Positions 25,407-32,742 of a DNA stretch of 64,000 bases are shown here, piece after piece. The stretch comes from JANJUB01 sp031386985 (lineage in GTDB: Bacteria > Armatimonadota > Fimbriimonadia > Fimbriimonadales > Fimbriimonadaceae). The position numbers and the translations under genes are program-made. Position 1 is the first letter of the stretch; every line of letters starts with the position of its first letter. Under the pieces are notes generated by a model. That model saw nothing but the letters and a program-made list of their open reading frames with translations. It did no database searches and was not told the DNA's origin. The stretch is from assembly GCA_031386985.1 (NCBI GenBank), contig JANNCV010000032.1:62001-126000 (forward strand), in the 5' to 3' direction.

Positions 25407-25422
25407 TTTCAGATTCCGTTCA
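25407..25422 (+). promoter_or_regulatory. Possible two-site regulator box before the PAS-GAF kinase gene
   Basis: TTTCA (25407) and GTTCA (25418) are 11 bp apart, the same core and spacing as the five-site array before the DUF4331 gene. This hints that the kinase-regulator operon is autoregulated. Only two good units are present. Confidence 0.3.
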
Positions 25423-25472
25423 GGTCTTCTCCACTGAAACGATAGCTCGACCATCCACCATTAACGGCGAAG

Positions 25473-27122
25473 ATGGGAAACAGACTAGACTTAGAGGCGA
25501 TGCGCCCGGATCGCGTGCTTGATGAAGCTCATATCGTAACCACTCCCATGAGCGAGGGAGAATTGGAAGCAATGCTCAAGGCGATGCTTTCCACTACGGA
25601 AGCGGGCTATCTCCTGACGGACCTAGAACACAAAGCGCTCGCGTGCAACGAACGCTTTGCCGAGTTTTTTGGGGTGGAGGCAAAGAAAGTCCCATCAATG
25701 GGGGTCGAGGAACTTAGAGATCACGTGTATCCTCGCCTTGGGGACCCCATTTCTTGGCGCAGCCAGCTTGATCTGATTTATGAGCGGCCCGCAGATCGAT
25801 TGCGTGATCTGCTCATTTTAGAAGGCCCATTCTTGGTATTGAGGCGCACTACCGGCCCCGTGACGAACTCGGCGGGCGAGATCATCGGTCGAATCTGGGC
25901 GTTTGACGATTGCACGGCAGAGCAGCATCGGCTGCGCCGTCAAGAAGCCATCTACGAGATAAGCACGTTCAACGACCCTGACCCGGCCCGGGTTTGCGCA
26001 TTTGTTGTTGATCGCCTGTCCGAGTTCTACGGTTCAACTGCTCTTCTTTCGATCTGCGAGGGCGAGCGTCTTCTCTACCGGGCGGCGGCAGGTGTGCCCG
26101 AGTGGATTGGCGATGTTCGGGAGAATACGCTTAAGGATTCGTACTGCCAGTTTGCCCTCGCCCAGTTGAAGCCTCTGATCATTCAGGATTCCCGCGAAGT
26201 GCCGGAGACGTGCAATGTTCTCCCCGCGCGTATCGGTTTTCATCGCTATCTAGGGGCGCCCATAACCGATGTGGAGGGCCACGCGATCGGGACGATCTGC
26301 ATCCTTGATGGGCGAACGGATGAACCGTTGGGAGTTGAGGACCTCGAGTTTCTGACTCTGCTCGCGACACGGCTCTCAGTAGAGCTGGAGCGCCAGCGAC
26401 TTTACATGGCACGTTCAGAACATCTCGCGACCCAGCTAGATGCGACCACTTCCGAACTTGATTCCACCCGCAAGGAGTTAGTGCAAGCGGAAAAACTTAG
26501 CCTCATTGGCACCCTCGCTGCCACGATCGCCCACGACATCAAGAATATTTTGAGTTCGCTTTTACTGATCGCCCATCAAACCGACCTCAGCGACCCGGAA
26601 AAGCTCGAGCGCATCAAGGTGCAGGTTGACCGGTTCAATGTTTTATCCCATCGCTTACTCTCCTATGTAAAGCCTCGTTCCGTCTCTTCCGAGGCGCTTG
26701 ATCTGGTTGCAATAATTGAACGAGCGGCGGAGATGCTAGAGCCTCAGGCGCGGATTTCGCGTGTTGAGATTTTGCTAGATCTTCGCCCGGTGCATGACAT
26801 GAAGGGCGATCCGAACCGCGTCGAACATATGTTTGTAAATCTCATGCTCAACGCGCTTCAAGCCATGCGGTCGCAAGGGGGAACGCTGAGAATTTCGCTT
26901 AAAGATCGCCGTTGCTGGATCAAAGACACGGGCATCGGCATTCCGGCAGATGTGCGACCTCGTATTTTTGAACCCTTTGTGTCGTCTCGAAAAGACGGTT
27001 TCGGACTCGGACTTTACAGCTGCCAGCAGATCGCGTGTGAGCACGGCTGGACCCTGTGCGTAGGAGGCGAGGCCGAACAAGGCGCAGTGTTCGAGATTGA
27101 TTTGGGTTCGGAGCTGGCATGA
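25473..27122 (+). CDS. Soluble PAS-GAF sensor histidine kinase
   Basis: 549 aa with no membrane segment. A PAS domain (about 33-150: LSTTEAGYLLTDLEHKALAC, then IIGRIWAFDDCT) and a GAF domain (about 160-310: FLGAPI-like YLGAPITDVEGHAIGTICIL) are followed by a coiled-coil. A HisKA helix has the phospho-acceptor in TIAHDIKNILSSLL, and the ATPase domain has MFVNLMLNALQAM and GFGLGLYSC. The HDxKN form is typical of NtrB/ZraS-like kinases. It probably senses a cytoplasmic ligand. It overlaps the regulator gene by 4 bp. Confidence 0.93.
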   Translation: MGNRLDLEAMRPDRVLDEAHIVTTPMSEGELEAMLKAMLSTTEAGYLLTDLEHKALACNERFAEFFGVEAKKVPSMGVEELRDHVYPRLGDPISWRSQLDLIYERPADRLRDLLILEGPFLVLRRTTGPVTNSAGEIIGRIWAFDDCTAEQHRLRRQEAIYEISTFNDPDPARVCAFVVDRLSEFYGSTALLSICEGERLLYRAAAGVPEWIGDVRENTLKDSYCQFALAQLKPLIIQDSREVPETCNVLPARIGFHRYLGAPITDVEGHAIGTICILDGRTDEPLGVEDLEFLTLLATRLSVELERQRLYMARSEHLATQLDATTSELDSTRKELVQAEKLSLIGTLAATIAHDIKNILSSLLLIAHQTDLSDPEKLERIKVQVDRFNVLSHRLLSYVKPRSVSSEALDLVAIIERAAEMLEPQARISRVEILLDLRPVHDMKGDPNRVEHMFVNLMLNALQAMRSQGGTLRISLKDRRCWIKDTGIGIPADVRPRIFEPFVSSRKDGFGLGLYSCQQIACEHGWTLCVGGEAEQGAVFEIDLGSELA

Positions 27123-27814
27123 GCGAAATCATACTTTTGGTTGAAGACGACCGGTTCCTGCAAGACAATGTGGTAAAGCTGCTCGCGGGCGAGGGATACG
27201 CGGTCACGGCGGTGACCTCCGGTGAAGAGGCCCTAGACTACTTAGATAAGCAGCCCGTGAATTTGGTTGTCCTAGATTTGGGATTACCGGGCATAGACGG
27301 CCTAACCACTTGCCGCCGGATTCGACAAAAATGGAAGATGCCGGTCCTAATGCTCACTGCTCGTACCGACGCGATGGATAAAGTTATCGGGTTGGAGATC
27401 GGGGCGGACGACTACCTCACTAAGCCATTTGAGGCGACCGAACTCGTTGCGAGAGTACGAGCGCACATTCGACGTCACCAACAGTATTCGAGCGGGCAAG
27501 CCGCCAACGAAAAGCCCCAAATCGTGGGAGACTTGAGCATTGATCATGCCCATCGAACGGTGCATCTCAACGCCGCCTTAGTTCAACTCACGAACAAAGA
27601 ATTCGAACTTATTGCCTACCTCGCCAAAAACCTCGATCGTGCGATCAGTCGAGACAGTTTGTTTGAAAGCGTTTGGGGCTACGAGATGGATTACAACACT
27701 TCCAGCCTGGACGTCTACATCTACCGGATACGCAAAAAGATCGAACTAGACCCCAATAAGCCGCGCTATTTGCAAACGATGCGCGGGTTTGGATATCGGA
27801 TGGTCTCTGGGTAG
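27119..27814 (+). CDS. OmpR/PhoB-family response regulator
   Basis: 231 aa. Receiver with VEDDRF, phospho-acceptor in LVVLDLGLPGIDG, LMLTART and YLTKPFEA; winged-helix C-terminus with LDVYIYRIRKKIELDP and GFGYRMVSG. PhoB-type regulators bind tandem direct repeats spaced 11 bp, and just such an array lies directly after this gene. The likely targets are therefore the DUF4331-TPR genes that follow. Overlap with the kinase start-stop shows one operon. Confidence 0.95.
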   Translation: MSEIILLVEDDRFLQDNVVKLLAGEGYAVTAVTSGEEALDYLDKQPVNLVVLDLGLPGIDGLTTCRRIRQKWKMPVLMLTARTDAMDKVIGLEIGADDYLTKPFEATELVARVRAHIRRHQQYSSGQAANEKPQIVGDLSIDHAHRTVHLNAALVQLTNKEFELIAYLAKNLDRAISRDSLFESVWGYEMDYNTSSLDVYIYRIRKKIELDPNKPRYLQTMRGFGYRMVSG

Positions 27815-27819
27815 TAAAG

Positions 27820-27887
27820 ATTCACGCGAAGTTCACCCATCGTTGAATTCCTGTTCAGCCTTTGTTCAAGTACGTGGCGAATAATCT
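27820..27887 (+). promoter_or_regulatory. Five-site 11-bp tandem operator and promoter of the DUF4331 operon
   Basis: The core pentamers ATTCA, GTTCA, GTTGA, GTTCA and GTTCA start at 27820, 27831, 27842, 27853 and 27864, exactly 11 bp apart. A -10 candidate (TAATCT, 27882-27887) follows 13 bp after the last unit, so the last units take the place of a -35. This is the layout of PhoB/OmpR-activated promoters, with dimers bound head to tail on one helix face. The adjacent regulator is the natural binder. Confidence 0.65.
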
Positions 27888-27920
27888 TCTCACGCCGTAA
27901 CTGCGGCGAAGGAGAATAAA

Positions 27921-28607
27921 TTGAAATTCAGCAGCAAACTGCTCACGTTAGGAGTCGCTCTCGCGGTCAGCGGGGCGTTCCTTGCCCAGCGAGCGACCGG
28001 CTCCGACCACGCCGACACTCGCGAGGTTCTCGCCACCCCTGGTTCTGATATCTCGGACGTTTACATGTTCGAAAGCAAAGAGAACCCTGACAACTATGTG
28101 CTCGCCATGAATGTGAATCCGCTCATCGCCCGAGGAGGCGGGGCCGCGGCATCGTTCGATCCGAACGTGCTCTATCAATTCAAAATTGACCTCGACCAGA
28201 ACGGCGTTGAGGATCGCGTGATCCAAGTGACCTTCTCGGGAACTGGCGCAAGTCAGAAGGTTAAGGTAGCCGGCCCCGCCGCTCCGAACGAAATCGGCAC
28301 AACGAACTCACTCCTAACGCCCTTTACAACAACCGGCACGATCAACACCTCGTTCTCACCAATAGTGAACATGAAGGTCTTCGCGGGGGCACGTGAAGAT
28401 TCGTTCTTCTTCGATCTCGAGCAGTTCTTCACGATCCTGCCCGACCGAGGAGTTCCTCCCGGCTTGACCACTCCCCCAGCCGACCCCAACCAGCCGATGG
28501 CGACCACGTGGCGCCCGACCGGTACGGCCGTGGACTTCCTATCCAATGGTGGCTTCAACGTTCTTTCGATCGTGATTGAGCTACCCAAATCCCAACTCTT
28601 ACGATAA
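27921..28607 (+). CDS. DUF4331 family protein, N-terminal half
   Basis: 228 aa with a signal peptide (KFSSKLLTLGVALAVSGAFL) and the DUF4331 opening SDHADTREVLATPGSDISDVY (the DH..D..DI.D pattern), then YQFKIDLDQNGVEDR and AGAREDSFFFDLEQFF. Full-length DUF4331 proteins are roughly twice this size; this frame stops after VLSIVIELPKSQLL, where the usual protein continues. The TTG start has a Shine-Dalgarno (GAAGGAG). The second half is the next gene. Function is unknown; family members are periplasmic or extracellular. Confidence 0.85.
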   Translation: MKFSSKLLTLGVALAVSGAFLAQRATGSDHADTREVLATPGSDISDVYMFESKENPDNYVLAMNVNPLIARGGGAAASFDPNVLYQFKIDLDQNGVEDRVIQVTFSGTGASQKVKVAGPAAPNEIGTTNSLLTPFTTTGTINTSFSPIVNMKVFAGAREDSFFFDLEQFFTILPDRGVPPGLTTPPADPNQPMATTWRPTGTAVDFLSNGGFNVLSIVIELPKSQLLR

Positions 28608-28614
28608 GGAGAAT

Positions 28615-29220
28615 ATGATGAACAAAATTGCACTTCTAATCCTCGCCCCTAGCTTCGCTGTGATCGGTTGCATGCCGACTCCGACGCTTGTCACCTCAAG
28701 CGGCAAAATTGGCCTGTGGACAACAACTAACGTCAAATCAGGCGCCATGTACGCACAGCAAGACCGCCTCGCCAATCCCGTCGTGAACGAAGTTTTTGCG
28801 ACGTTCGCCAATGATCGCCACAAGGTAAACAACACAATCGCCCCGACCAGAGACAAGGATGAGCTTGCTAACGACATTCAGTCGTTCATGACACGCGCCG
28901 CTGGCCGATCGCAGGCCACCACGGATGTAATCAAGGCGCTTTTCAACCGAGACATCATGGTCGCTGACCTAAGTGTCCCTGGTGCGGGCTCTTACTTGGG
29001 TGTTCAGACCGGCGGAGCAACGGGCTCACGCGGTGGCGGCCGCGAACTGGTAGATGACGTCGTAGATATCTCGCTTGGCGCGGTATTCGGTACGACGGTC
29101 AGCGCCCTTGGTCTTGCCCCTGATGATGGCAAGGCGATTCCAACGCTCACCAGCGATAACGTTGGTTCGGGCGGCAAACGCTTCAAAACCACGTTTCCAT
29201 ACCTCGGCGATCCTCGCTAA
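28615..29220 (+). CDS. DUF4331 C-terminal half as a separate lipoprotein
   Basis: 201 aa. The body GKIGLWTTTNVKSGAMYAQQ, then DRLANPVVNEVFATF and ISLGAVFGTTVSALGL, corresponds to the C-terminal half of DUF4331 proteins. It begins with its own signal and lipobox, LLILAPSFAVIGC, and has its own Shine-Dalgarno (TAAGGAGAAT) 8 bp after the previous stop. So the family protein appears to be naturally split into a secreted half and a lipid-anchored half, likely assembling together. A simple frameshift would not create a lipobox. Confidence 0.8.
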   Translation: MMNKIALLILAPSFAVIGCMPTPTLVTSSGKIGLWTTTNVKSGAMYAQQDRLANPVVNEVFATFANDRHKVNNTIAPTRDKDELANDIQSFMTRAAGRSQATTDVIKALFNRDIMVADLSVPGAGSYLGVQTGGATGSRGGGRELVDDVVDISLGAVFGTTVSALGLAPDDGKAIPTLTSDNVGSGGKRFKTTFPYLGDPR

Positions 29221-29228
29221 GTGACCCA

Positions 29229-29251
29229 AGCCCTCCGTTGATCGGAGGGCT
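29229..29251 (+). terminator. Hairpin after the DUF4331 pair
   Basis: AGCCCTCCG (29229-29237), loop TTGAT, CGGAGGGCT (29243-29251): a 9-bp perfect GC-rich stem 8 bp after the stop. Only a weak T-run follows, so it may attenuate rather than end transcription into the TPR gene. Confidence 0.55.
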
Positions 29252-29291
29252 CCAGCTTTATGCCGTTGCCGCCATGCAACCTCAAACTCAC

Positions 29292-30599
29292 ATGAAACAA
29301 ATCGTCTTTTTCACTCTAGTCTTGTCGCTCGTCGGTTGCGGACAGTCCCCAGTTCCGAAGGCGCTAGAGCTTTCGGCTCAACCAACGCTGGACCCCCAAA
29401 CCAGTCACGTCAGCCGGCCGCTAACTTCGTCTCAACTCGTTGCGTTTCACGAGGCCCGGATTAAGAGCGATCCGGGTGGGGCCATTGGTTTCGCGATGCT
29501 CTCTGAAGCTTATCTGGCCCGGGCCCGCGAAACGGACAGCAATCGGGACGCCGAACTCGCCGAGGCCGCGGCCCGCCGGTCGCTTGAGATACGCGCCCGG
29601 CGAAATAGTCGTGCAGCAATGCGCCTCGCTCAGAGCCTCCTTGAGCAGCATCGCTTTTCTGATGCCCTGAAGGCCGCTGAGCAGGCGGTCGAACTAGGCG
29701 GTGGCGCAACGTCGGCTTTACTGCTAACGGCTGATATCCTTCTTGAACTCGGGCGATACGCGGAGTTCAAGAAGCTCTTGGCAAAACTTCCAGCCTCGGA
29801 CGAAGATCCGGCTACGGCAAGCGTGATGGCGCGCTGGCACTTAGTTACGGGCGAGAACGAGCGCGCCAGGTCCCTCCTCGAATTCGCCGCTCAGCAAGTT
29901 TCGCGCAAGCATGGCATTGACGAGGCGACAAAGGCTTGGTATTGGACCAAGGCCGGGGACGTGTGCTTACGAGTCGGTAACCCAGACCGTGCGCAGGTCC
30001 ATTTTGATCGAGCCTTAAGCGTGTTTCCTCAGGATTATCGGGCTATGGCCGGGCTCGCAGGCATCGCCTATGAAAAAAGAGACTGGCTTCAAGCTGAAAA
30101 GTGGGCAGAACGAGCATTGAAGGTCACCAAAATGACGAATCTCATGGGCCAGCTTGCCCACACAAAACGACATCTCGGCAAACAGAACGAAGCTGTGGAC
30201 ATCGAGAAACAGATTGACGAAAAGAACTCTGCAGCGCGAGAGGGATTCACAGTGGCGCACGCTCGCTCTTCCAAGTCTCGACCCAGCCACACCCATGATC
30301 GTCTGTACGCCTTGGTCCTGGCGGACCAACTCCGAGACCTTCGGCTCGCCCACCATATCGCCGAAGAAGACCTTCTGATCCGCCAAGACATCTACGCTTA
30401 CGACACGTTTGCTTGGACAACTTATCTCTACTACAAACACACGCCCAAATCCGTTACACGTGAGGGCGATGAGCTTTTGTTCGAAGCGAAGCGGGCAATG
30501 GACAAAGCCCTTGCCCTTGGAAATCGTGAGCCTGAACTGTTGGCCCATGCCAGTGCGATTGACGCAAGAATAAGTGCGATCCGTCGCATCAATGACTGA
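29292..30599 (+). CDS. TPR-repeat lipoprotein
   Basis: 435 aa from ATG 29292, chosen for its lipoprotein signal (KQIVFFTLVLSLVGCGQS, lipobox L-V-G|C). Several TPR units follow (AMLSEAYLARARETDSNRDA, RLAQSLLEQHRFSDALKAAE, WTKAGDVCLRVGNPDRAQVH, AMAGLAGIAYEKRDWLQAEK). The C-terminal third has paired histidines (SRPSHTHDRLYALVL, then LRLAHHIAEEDLL) and may be a distinct domain. It follows the DUF4331 genes and presumably scaffolds them at the membrane surface, under the same operator. Confidence 0.82.
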   Translation: MKQIVFFTLVLSLVGCGQSPVPKALELSAQPTLDPQTSHVSRPLTSSQLVAFHEARIKSDPGGAIGFAMLSEAYLARARETDSNRDAELAEAAARRSLEIRARRNSRAAMRLAQSLLEQHRFSDALKAAEQAVELGGGATSALLLTADILLELGRYAEFKKLLAKLPASDEDPATASVMARWHLVTGENERARSLLEFAAQQVSRKHGIDEATKAWYWTKAGDVCLRVGNPDRAQVHFDRALSVFPQDYRAMAGLAGIAYEKRDWLQAEKWAERALKVTKMTNLMGQLAHTKRHLGKQNEAVDIEKQIDEKNSAAREGFTVAHARSSKSRPSHTHDRLYALVLADQLRDLRLAHHIAEEDLLIRQDIYAYDTFAWTTYLYYKHTPKSVTREGDELLFEAKRAMDKALALGNREPELLAHASAIDARISAIRRIND

Positions 30600-30650
30600 A
30601 AGCCTTGGCCTCTGTTTCCGGCACAGATATCCGCAGGAGGGGGAGAGCCC

Positions 30651-30695
30651 TTTCCCCATCACCTCGCTCAACGGGAGTTGGCGAGGGGCTTCCGC
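30651..30695 (+). repeat. Repeat R2 hairpin element, copy A
   Basis: TTTCCCCATCACCTCGCTCA continuing through ACGGGAGTTGGCGAGG. It folds as CCTCGC-T-CAAC / GTTGGCGAGG with loop GGGA (30662-30686). The same block recurs at 31509-31554 on the other side of the DinB gene. Confidence 0.75.
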
Positions 30696-30705
30696 TGGGT
30701 GGAGG

Positions 30706-30771
30706 TAATTTTTCGGGTTTCGGGTTTCGGGTGGCGGGTTCCGGGTATCGGGATTCGAGTTTTCGAGATTC
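30706..30771 (+). repeat. Low-complexity TTTCGGG repeat, copy A
   Basis: TAATTTTTCGGGTTTCGGGT and onward: seven-base TTTCGGG-type units that degrade into GGGATTCGAGTTTTCGAGAT. A similar block lies at 31434-31508. Together 30600-30859 holds no gene, only these repeats and the DinB upstream region. Confidence 0.75.
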
Positions 30772-30859
30772 ACTGTTCCAATCACCCCGTTCACCCGGAG
30801 ACAACTCGTTTCAAAAAACACCGAACCTTCGCGCCCCAAGGTAGCATCACCCCAACAAA

Positions 30860-31402
30860 ATGAAGCCAGACGCAGAGCAGTTGCAGAGCGAGATTGAGGT
30901 TTTTGAGGTGATGACGGCGGGCTATGTGGGAAGTATTGTTCGGGCGGCGAAGAGCGTTCCGGGCGAGAAATGGAACTGGAGTTTCTCCCCGCAGACTCCG
31001 AGCGCGCGCGAAATTTGCGAGCACACCTTTGTTTGGCTGTGGTGCGACCGCCAACAGATGGCCGGGCTAGATCGCGCCCAACATCGCCCGACGCCAACCT
31101 TGCCCGAAAATCAAGAAGCGATGATCCGGCTGCTTATGGAGGAGGCGGCGGAATGGCGGCGACTCGTGCGGGCGCTCAAACCCGAAGACCTCGACCAGCA
31201 ACGCGAGCCTTGGCCGGGGGAGACGCGAAACATCCGGTCTTTCCTTTTTCACATGGGCCAGCATGTGATTTACAAAGCCGGGCAAATGTGGATGCTCGCG
31301 TTCGGGATGGAATTGGATGGCTCCGGGCCCTACTCGGCGCCCTATCCTAACGAGATGTACGGATTTAAGGATCAGCCGGTCTGGCCTTCACCGCGTGAGT
31401 AA
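30860..31402 (+). CDS. DinB family protein
   Basis: 180 aa, a four-helix bundle of the DinB/YfiT superfamily. The metal-binding histidines are visible in SAREICEHTFVWLWC and in FLFHMGQHVIYKAGQMWML. These metal-dependent enzymes include thiol S-transferases and some damage-inducible proteins; the substrate here cannot be told. No Shine-Dalgarno is seen. The gene stands alone, bracketed by R2 hairpins and TTTCGGG blocks in the order hairpin-TTTCGGG-dinB-TTTCGGG-hairpin. Confidence 0.85.
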   Translation: MKPDAEQLQSEIEVFEVMTAGYVGSIVRAAKSVPGEKWNWSFSPQTPSAREICEHTFVWLWCDRQQMAGLDRAQHRPTPTLPENQEAMIRLLMEEAAEWRRLVRALKPEDLDQQREPWPGETRNIRSFLFHMGQHVIYKAGQMWMLAFGMELDGSGPYSAPYPNEMYGFKDQPVWPSPRE

Positions 31403-31433
31403 ACCTCTGCGTCTCGTGTGTGCGCGGGCGTTG

Positions 31434-31508
31434 GGAATTTTTCGGGTTACGGTTACGGGAATCGGGTTTTGGGATTCGAGTTTTCGGGATTCGGTTTTCG
31501 GGATTGAG
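31434..31508 (+). repeat. Low-complexity TTTCGGG repeat, copy B
   Basis: GGGAATTTTTCGGGTTACGG and onward with units such as GGGATTCGAGTTTTCGGGAT. It starts about 30 bp after the DinB stop and runs straight into hairpin copy B. Confidence 0.75.
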
Positions 31509-31554
31509 TTTCCCCATCACCTCGCTCAACAGGAGTTGGCGAGGGCTTCCCCCG
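31509..31554 (+). repeat. Repeat R2 hairpin element, copy B
   Basis: TTTCCCCATCACCTCGCTCA continuing through ACAGGAGTTGGCGAGGGCTT, nearly identical to copy A over about 40 bp. It has the same stem-loop with loop AGGA. Confidence 0.75.
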
Positions 31555-31883
31555 CCGGGGCACGGGGGAAGCGGGAACTACGAGTCCTCTCTAATAGTGC
31601 AAATTACGTTCCTCCCCCGTTTCCGAACGGGTGAGGTCTGCACCGTACGGCGCGCTCTCTCCGGCTAGAGCCTGCGGGCTTGGAGTCCCATTTTAACCCC
31701 AACCATCGTATTTGGGAGCGGCCAACGAAGGGAAGAGATCTCACAATCCCGAACGTCTCACGTGCGGACCACCCATTTGGACTGTTCCGTCTCTCCCCAG
31801 GAAGGGAAGGCACGGCCTCGCAATGTAAGGATTGCGCGAAAGTGTCCGGTATTCAACCTGTTTCGCGTAAACTGGACGTAAGT
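31555..31883. other. Intergenic stretch with one hairpin
   Basis: No credible gene. A stem CCTC-C-CCCGTT (31611-31621) with AACGGG-T-GAGG (31626-31636) around loop TCCG is the only clear structure; it lacks a T-tract. Toward the right end, TAAACT (31868-31873) is a -10 candidate 11 nt before the next gene. Confidence 0.4.
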
Positions 31884-32111
31884 ATGAACATGGATCCAAA
31901 CCTGGTGAAAGAATGGAAACGCGGCTACGACGAGGTTAACAGATTCACGGATGCCGAGAGGCGGGATGCAACATATGCTCAGCGATATAGAGACCTCAAG
32001 GCCCTCTGGCGGCGAGCATCCAATATGAGGCTTTTCAAATCAAAACCCGTTGATGAAGAGGTCATGGAACGGTGGAACCTCCTTCGGGCAAGACATGAAA
32101 CAGATTCCTGA
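31884..32111 (+). CDS. Small protein upstream of nucleotidyltransferase (antitoxin-like partner)
   Basis: 75 aa, helical and charged (MDPNLVKEWKRGYDEVNRF, then RYRDLKALWRRASNMRLF, ending ERWNLLRARHETDS). It overlaps the next gene by 17 bp, so the pair is coupled. The short-protein-plus-nucleotidyltransferase arrangement recurs at 56320-56911. I do not recognise the family; the antitoxin role is suggested only by context. ATG at 31884 was chosen because the upstream part of the frame is intergenic sequence and TAAACT lies 11 nt away. Confidence 0.55.
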   Translation: MNMDPNLVKEWKRGYDEVNRFTDAERRDATYAQRYRDLKALWRRASNMRLFKSKPVDEEVMERWNLLRARHETDS

Positions 32112-32682
32112 AGAAACCGTAGCTCTCATTGCCAGTGGTTTTGACGGACTTGGCATTCCCTATGCGATCATTGGCGGCGTTGCTGTATCAATAGTTTCAA
32201 CCCCTCGTCACACGCTGGATGTAGATGCAATGATATGGTTGCCGGACGATTCTTTCGAGCAAATTTTAGATCGTCTTGCCCAGCTGGGTATGGAATCTCG
32301 AGTCAATGACCCGCTCGATATGGCGCGCAAAAATCGCATGGTGCTACTCCGAGATGCAAACGGAGTTGAGGTTGACATCTCAATTGGCGCATTGCCGTTT
32401 GAAGAGCTAGCGATACGGGAGGCTCTGACCGTAGAACTCGAATCAGGGCTTTCGCTCCAGGTGGCATCCCCGAAGTGCTTGGTCGTCATGAAGGCAATCG
32501 CCTCTCGCGACAGGGATCGCATTGACATTAGGGAGATTCTTAACGCAAATCCTTCCCTCGACCGAAAGTGGGTTAGAGAAATAGTTGCCGAGTTCGCGGA
32601 CGTTTTGGAAGCGCCTGAATTGGTCGTGGAACTTGATCGCCTCTTCTGTTTAATAACTTCACAAGAGCTTGGCGAGGTTTAA
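32095..32682 (+). CDS. AbiEii/MNT-type nucleotidyltransferase
   Basis: 195 aa from ATG 32095. The nucleotidyltransferase fold shows the GG motif IPYAIIGGVAVSIVS, the metal-binding pair HTLDVDAMIWLP and the third Asp in GVEVDISIGALPFEE. The C-terminal helical part has PKCLVVMKAIASRDRDRIDI, typical of AbiEii-like and related toxins, which modify tRNA acceptor ends or other targets. All catalytic residues are present. It is translationally coupled to the 75-aa gene and convergent with flagellin. Confidence 0.8.
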   Translation: MKQIPEETVALIASGFDGLGIPYAIIGGVAVSIVSTPRHTLDVDAMIWLPDDSFEQILDRLAQLGMESRVNDPLDMARKNRMVLLRDANGVEVDISIGALPFEELAIREALTVELESGLSLQVASPKCLVVMKAIASRDRDRIDIREILNANPSLDRKWVREIVAEFADVLEAPELVVELDRLFCLITSQELGEV

Positions 32683-32688
32683 CGACAT

Positions 32689-32717
32689 AAAAAAAGGACC
32701 GCCCTTTCGGACGGTCC
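32689..32717 (-). terminator. Intrinsic terminator of the flagellin gene
   Basis: On the minus strand GGACCGTCC, loop GAAA, GGGCGGTCC (one G-U pair) is followed by seven T. This is a strong rho-independent terminator 26 bp after the flagellin stop. A second small stem, TCCCGC/GCGGGA (32725-32740), precedes it. Confidence 0.92.
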
Positions 32718-32742
32718 AGTCGCTTCCCGCGAAGGCGGGATG

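Noticed and set aside
30015..31097. 360-codon open frame on the minus strand
   Set aside because: It lies antisense to the TPR lipoprotein and the DinB gene, both clearly coding, and its residue make-up is unlike a protein.
30706..31508. CRISPR array or telomere-like repeat in the TTTCGGG blocks
   Set aside because: Units are short, irregular and lack spacers; only a low-complexity repeat is supported.
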